Positions 59,155 through 64,000 of a DNA stretch of 64,000 nt are shown here, piece after piece (position 1 is the first letter of the stretch; every line of letters begins with the position of its first letter). Under the pieces are notes generated by a model, which had not been told where the DNA came from, searched no databases, and saw only the letters and a program-made list of their open reading frames with translations. Source of the stretch: Sphagnum magellanicum (lineage: Eukaryota; Streptophyta; Sphagnopsida; Sphagnales; Sphagnaceae); contig CM038912.1 in the NCBI GenBank assembly GCA_021904315.1, positions 11,867,061-11,931,060 on the forward strand, read 5' to 3'. The position numbers were made by a program, and so were the translations under genes.

Positions 59155-60420
59155 TTTTTTTTTTTGTTACAATATGACCATATATTCTTCCAAGCCTTCG
59201 CAAAAAGAACATGATGAAGGCACCGAGTCATGTCAAAGTTCCCAAATAGTTTCTACTCATTAAAAGGCCTATTTTTAATCTCTTTCAAAGTATTATCCCA
59301 TTTTAATTTTCCATAATCTAATAAACCATCCCATATGCATGTCAAAAGTTTACTATTTGTCCACCTATAATTTTTGAAGGCTAAATTGTTCATTTCAATC
59401 AATATGAACCAAATAGCGACCTCACACAATAAAATTCAATCAACATTGCATCTACAAATGCTTTTAGGCAATCTCGTTAAATAGAAAATGTTCCATTTGC
59501 AATCCCTTGTCTCACAACATGGGAAGGGTACTACAACTTATGTTAAAAGATTAGCACCCAAGTCCATGCTTCACATGTGCTTTCACATTCCCAAAATTGG
59601 TGTAAGATTGTTTATGATGTATTCAACTTGCATGAGATGCAATTTGCATCAATTTCAAAACCCACTTTTGTTCTCCACACATTGATTGTCAATGTTTTAT
59701 GCCACATCAACTAGATGAAACATGAATCCTTCCTCACCCTTGACTTCAACAATATGTCTTGTCATTTAATTAATTTGAATTCTTGTGAAAAGGTTGTTTC
59801 CAATTTCTTCGATATGGTCTTGATTAATGTATGTCGATCATTGATTGTTTTTCTCCCTTTTTAGCAATGTACTCTATGAGTCCCTCCCAAGTCCCAAGCC
59901 CAACAATTTGGATCAGAGTCCAAATTTTTAATGATCTTATATAACAATAACAGGTCTCCATGGCCTTTCTTGATTTGTATCACACACATTCTTTGTACTC
60001 AACTTTAAACCATCTCACAAGTTAGGCTATATTGTAAAATTCATGATTTCCCTCCTACTTTAAATATTAGAATTATATTAGAATCCAACTTGGAATGGCT
60101 AGAGATTGTAGGTGATCCTCACAACTAGGTTGGAATTTACTTGTGGTGCAAAACATCGCAACTAGTTACTTGTTGGAATATTCTTTAAGCACCTTTAACC
60201 ACTCATTTGGTTATGTCCTCCTCTTTGGCTATCAAAGCTCCAAAGCACATATCTTGTCCTCTAGTCATTTCCAAATACACTTTTCACATTCATCAAAACC
60301 AAACTTAATTTTTGCCTTCTCCCACCCTATGAAATCATCATTGTTTTGGTCTCACATATCTTATATATACTTTTAAACCCTTTCTTCTGAAATCCCAACC
60401 AACCCCCTCTAAAATTTCTG
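59155..60420 (-). pseudogene. LINE (non-LTR retrotransposon) ORF2 3' relic with poly(A)
   Basis: Read on the minus strand, the 3' part of a LINE ORF2 is visible in broken frames. About 60,350-60,100 gives WEKAKIKFGF and NEWLKVLKEYSNK, resembling the segment after the reverse-transcriptase core. About 59,670-59,560 gives KVGFEIDANCISCKLNT...TILHQFWECESTCEAWTW, the zinc-binding zf-RVT motif (C-x2-C...H-x4-C). About 59,430-59,190 gives AIWFILIEMNNLAFKNYRW, TCIWDGLLDYGKLKW and LHHVLFAKAWKNIW, the usual LINE tail. The plus-strand T11 run at 59,155-59,165 would be the poly(A) tail at the element's 3' end. Stops show it is dead. Its 5' extent is not defined. Confidence 0.72.
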
Positions 60421-63400
60421 GACTACCAAATGCCAACTTTCTTAAGGGAATCTTTGTGTGTTGGAGGAAAAAAGGTGAGTTTCTTTATGGTTAACTTCCA
60501 AACCTTTGCAATTTTCCCTCATATATTAAGTTCATTGGCTAAAACATAAATAAACTCCCACCTTTTAAAGTCTCAATTTGATGCTTATGGGTGGGGCATG
60601 AAAAACAATAAGCTAGCCATTTTAGATGTGAGATTTAGTGTTCCAAGTTCAAATATCAAGAATTGTCTTGGGCTCACAACCAAAGTTAGGGCATGAGAGA
60701 AAGTGCAAGTCACAAGAGTATTTCAAAACTCAAGCACACTATCACAAATTGAATAAATGCAAAGGAAGTGATTCATAAACATTTGTGAATTTTAAGATTC
60801 TCATGTGAATTTTTTTTCACTTTGATATAATCCTTGTCACTAAATACAAATACATTATAGGGAGGAAGGTGGTCCCTCCTCCCAAGTTCAAATTATGTGA
60901 ATGTAGTAAGTCTAAAGCAAATCTCTAATCTAAAGTTGGTTCCATTTTCATTAACCCCTTACATTGCTTAACGTGTGCAAACGACTTGTCTATGAGATGT
61001 CAATGATTATCACATCATCCTAATCCTATCTCAAAACTTGCACACACCTTCTTTTTCTTTCCATGGTTGTTGTTTTGAGGGTTTACACCTAAAAGTTCAA
61101 GATAAACTTAAGGATGTGTTCACAAACATGTGTTAAAGTTGTCCCTACATTCCAATACTCAAATTTTGTGACTTATGTTAAGGTCTATTGCAACCAATAT
61201 TCAAATGATTGAATGCAAGCTATGAATGAATTCATTTGTAAAAAAATTAGTTAAAAGTTTAAATTGTGTAAATTGTTGTGCTCACAAGTTTTTAGGTTAA
61301 AAACTAAATCGTTTAACAATTGTGGTGGTCACAAATGTTTATTATTGACCCTTAGAATAATTATTTTGAAAATAGTTGTTTATTTTATGCTATTAGATCA
61401 ACACCCAACATTATCAAAACTAACAAAATCACACATGAAAAACCAACACACAAATGTGCGTTATGGGAATCCAAGTTCAAAACACAATTTGAAAACACGA
61501 AAGAACCATGATGTTTCTTTTGTGTGCTTTGAAATCTCAAAACACAAAAGATGCGAGTCTCAAACCACACCAAGAGGGTAAACCCCCCAAACATGAAATT
61601 GTTCACATTGAATCAAGTTTCAATAAAAAAATACCCAACTACAAGAAACTAATGTGTGAATGAAATACCTATCATAGCCTCTAATGAAAAACTTATGGAC
61701 GTCCATTTCAATTCCACTCCCAAAAATAAATTTTTTTAATCCAACCAAGACTTCAAAATTCACAATTGTCCACGGTATGTTTTGCATGTGTCATTTTACT
61801 TGTTGAATTGAGCTCAATGTTTTTTTGGGGGGGAAAAGTTTTGTCATTTTTCAACTTTAAAAAAAAATGATTTTTTTGAAAATTTTCATTTTTCTAGTGT
61901 AAATTCAACTAAGTTTGCTCATTTGTTGAAAATTTTTGCCAAATTTTTAATATCAACCCCCAAAAAAACAACAACAACAAATCAATTGACCTACCCACTA
62001 TTTTTTTTTGACAAGGGTACTTATATAACTGTATTTGTAAGGGGTTCCATCATCCAAATGTAGCAACACTAATATTGGCGGTTCTATTCCAGATAAATAT
62101 TGCATTTTCAGAACACAGATCTTTTCCTATAAGAGTGATCAGATAGATGATCAGAATGTGATTTTGGCCCCTTCAACAAGATTCAACAGTTGGGTCTGAA
62201 GTCTAGACACAGCCAGAAAAACATTTTTTTATTTCTTCAAATTCTGCAATCCCAAAGTAGTGGTGTCATGAAATCTTAGATCTGCGGATCAAATCTCAAA
62301 CCAGGCACAGATAGCCACAGACTCAGCAAGTGACCTTCAGATGCACCACCACCTACCATACCCATAGTTGAAAATCTTTGGAATTCTTAAGAGATGATAC
62401 TAGGCTAGGTGGTGAAGAAGTATTTGGGTTTTTTGTTGCACAAAGATTTAAAAGAGAGGTTCTGAACTCATCATCTTCAAGGCTTGGCAGGCTTGATGAG
62501 GGCACCAGATCATGTGCAAAGGATTTTATGGATAAATTTATTATTAGCCCCCTAAACATCATCAGGGCATGCATATTTTGGTTTCGCTTTTCAGTGCATT
62601 TCTGAATTTTGTGAGACATTTTTACATTGTCAACCCTAACCCCAAAAAAATTGTCAGGACAATGCGAATTTCCATTGCAAAGCCGCCCATATTGGGCCAG
62701 AAGAAATGTATGTCTGACATTTCTGGGTTCATAACAATGAAACTGTTTAAAGTGAAATCTAAGGCCCACTTTAGATGGTGTCCAAGGTCCAAATTCCTAG
62801 GAACCAATTTGGACTCATTTGAGGCAAATTGAATCCTTGAGTTGGATCCTGCCTTGGGCCCTAGCAAGCTTTTGCATATGGGGTTCTTCACATGATGAGC
62901 TCTCTACTGTTGTTTTGTCTGCAGCAATTGATTTTCACTCCAAAATGGTGCCATGTAGGTTTGGACTCCATTAGCCACTTTTTGGGTTTGGGTTTGGGTT
63001 TAGACCCTTGTCTAAAAAGCTGTGGGTCCATTGCTGGCTCTCATCCAATAGGATTGCTCTATTTCATTGGACTGGGGACCTTGCTACCCTTGTCTAAAGT
63101 GGCCTTAAGACTTGAGCTGGAGCTCACAAGGCCATCAATTTTTGGTGGGATATTCCAGGACCAAACTTTTTGGTGGGTTCTAGTAGTTTCAACTCCTGTC
63201 AAATGTCTGTCCACAAATGTCTGTCCACTATTTAGCCGCCATTTACTGATCTGGAGTTAGGCGTTGGCCAAATTAGGGGTTTTCGTGCCCAGATCTCGTC
63301 CCCAGATCGGCCCACTTTATGGATAATTCTGATGAATCAAGGTGTGAAATTTGACACCACAATACTTATACCATTTCGGCAACAAACTGCCCAATAATTG

Positions 63401-63779
63401 AATAAATTTGAAATCTTAATTTTGGAACTTGGTATTTTTAATTCTGAAAATTTTGACAGGTAACAGTTATACAAAATGATAAACAAAACATTATGAATGT
63501 TATGGAACAGTCTAGTGCATCTAGACCGCCTCAATTCTAAGTTGCTGTCGTGGAAGGTGTGCGGTGCAAAACTTGAGAAAGTTGAGCTTTTCAGTTTATT
63601 AAAATTTCAACACAAAAAATAATAAATTATTTTTCAAAAGTTTGACGAAAAGAAAAGAAATTGAATTTATTGCCAAAATGGTAAAGGTACTACGGTGTAG
63701 TTGGGATGCTAAACAATCTAGAAGGGAATGGTGAAGAAGATGTGGCCTTCATTTCCTTATAACAAACAGAGAGGGTTGA
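60421..63779. other. Intergenic DNA without recognisable genes
   Basis: About 3.4 kb. Minus-strand 62,769-62,353 (138 codons) and plus-strand 62,892-63,260 (122 codons) are the longest frames and have no recognised domain. The stretch 62,350-63,260 is somewhat GC-richer than its surroundings and could be an old gene or element fragment. Upstream LINE sequence may continue into the left part. Confidence 0.45.
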
Positions 63780-64000
63780 GCCCATTTGTATTGGAGAATG
63801 CATTCATCCATCCAGTGGTGGAAGCTCACATCAGTTTTGGTAACAAGACTGGAAGAAGAGGTAATGGCTATCAATTTTTCATTGTCACCTTGTTAAGGAC
63901 TTTATAATCCACACACATTCTCAATGTCTCATCCTTTTAGTGAACAACGAAGATGAGTGTCACATATGATGACTTGTTATGTTTCAAGTAACTTTTTACC
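63780..64000 (-). pseudogene. Ty3/gypsy reverse-transcriptase relic, runs off the window
   Basis: On the minus strand at 63,975-63,860 the frame reads VTLIFVVH then a stop, [21 protein letters not shown] then a stop, and PLPLLP. The family form is [30 protein letters not shown], the start of the Ty3/gypsy reverse-transcriptase core. TKTDV at about 63,846 fits the next segment, but the frame then degrades and the YxDD box is not found. The upstream part of the protein would lie beyond position 64,000. Confidence 0.82.

Noticed and set aside
1..64000. tRNA, rRNA, CRISPR arrays and bacterial-type operons.
   Set aside because: None were seen. The gene structure is eukaryotic with introns, and no cloverleaf or spaced-repeat pattern stood out by eye.

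Overview
This window is nuclear DNA of a land plant. It holds two multi-exon protein genes that point towards each other, set in a large, AT-rich, gene-poor background full of decayed transposons. The plant assignment rests on an SBP-box (SQUAMOSA-promoter-binding-like) gene, a family confined to green plants, on a miR156-type site in its leader, and on plant-style introns. Long empty stretches and the mix of decayed Ty1/copia, Ty3/gypsy, LINE and hAT sequence suggest a large genome, perhaps a fern or another seed-free plant. That last step is inference; the species cannot be fixed from the sequence.

Layout. 1-8,000: repeat-rich DNA with a GTAGGTA-rich tract, a decayed gag relic, a 573-bp hAT-type non-autonomous element with terminal inverted repeats and an 8-bp target duplication, and a ~740-bp inverted-repeat element just upstream of the first gene. 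8,000-22,271 (+): LARP1, an RNA-binding translation regulator, reconstructed here as 15 coding exons (1,249 codons plus stop) that join in frame throughout. One intron has a GC donor inside the La motif. 22,300-40,200: intergenic DNA with a striking MIR-like hairpin, a Ty1/copia pol relic, an (AT)21 tract, a long hAT transposase relic and a small genic-looking island near 37.5 kb. 43,679-40,258 (-): an SPL transcription factor gene in 7 coding exons (782 aa in my model) with a complete SBP domain. Its leader carries a near-perfect miR156 site 98 nt upstream of the start codon. 43,700-46,620: probable long leader, leader intron and promoter of the SPL gene. 46,600-64,000: intergenic DNA with more copies of the inverted-repeat family, a 43-bp minisatellite with an inverted unit, a LINE 3' end with its poly(A) tract, and a Ty3/gypsy reverse-transcriptase relic at the right edge.

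The two genes are not obviously connected in function. LARP1 binds 5'-terminal oligopyrimidine mRNAs, and telo-box motifs near its start fit the translation-gene regulon of plants. The SPL gene belongs to the miR156/SPL developmental-phase module. Related inverted-repeat elements sit just 5' of both genes. I saw no tRNA, rRNA or CRISPR array. No intact transposon coding region is present.
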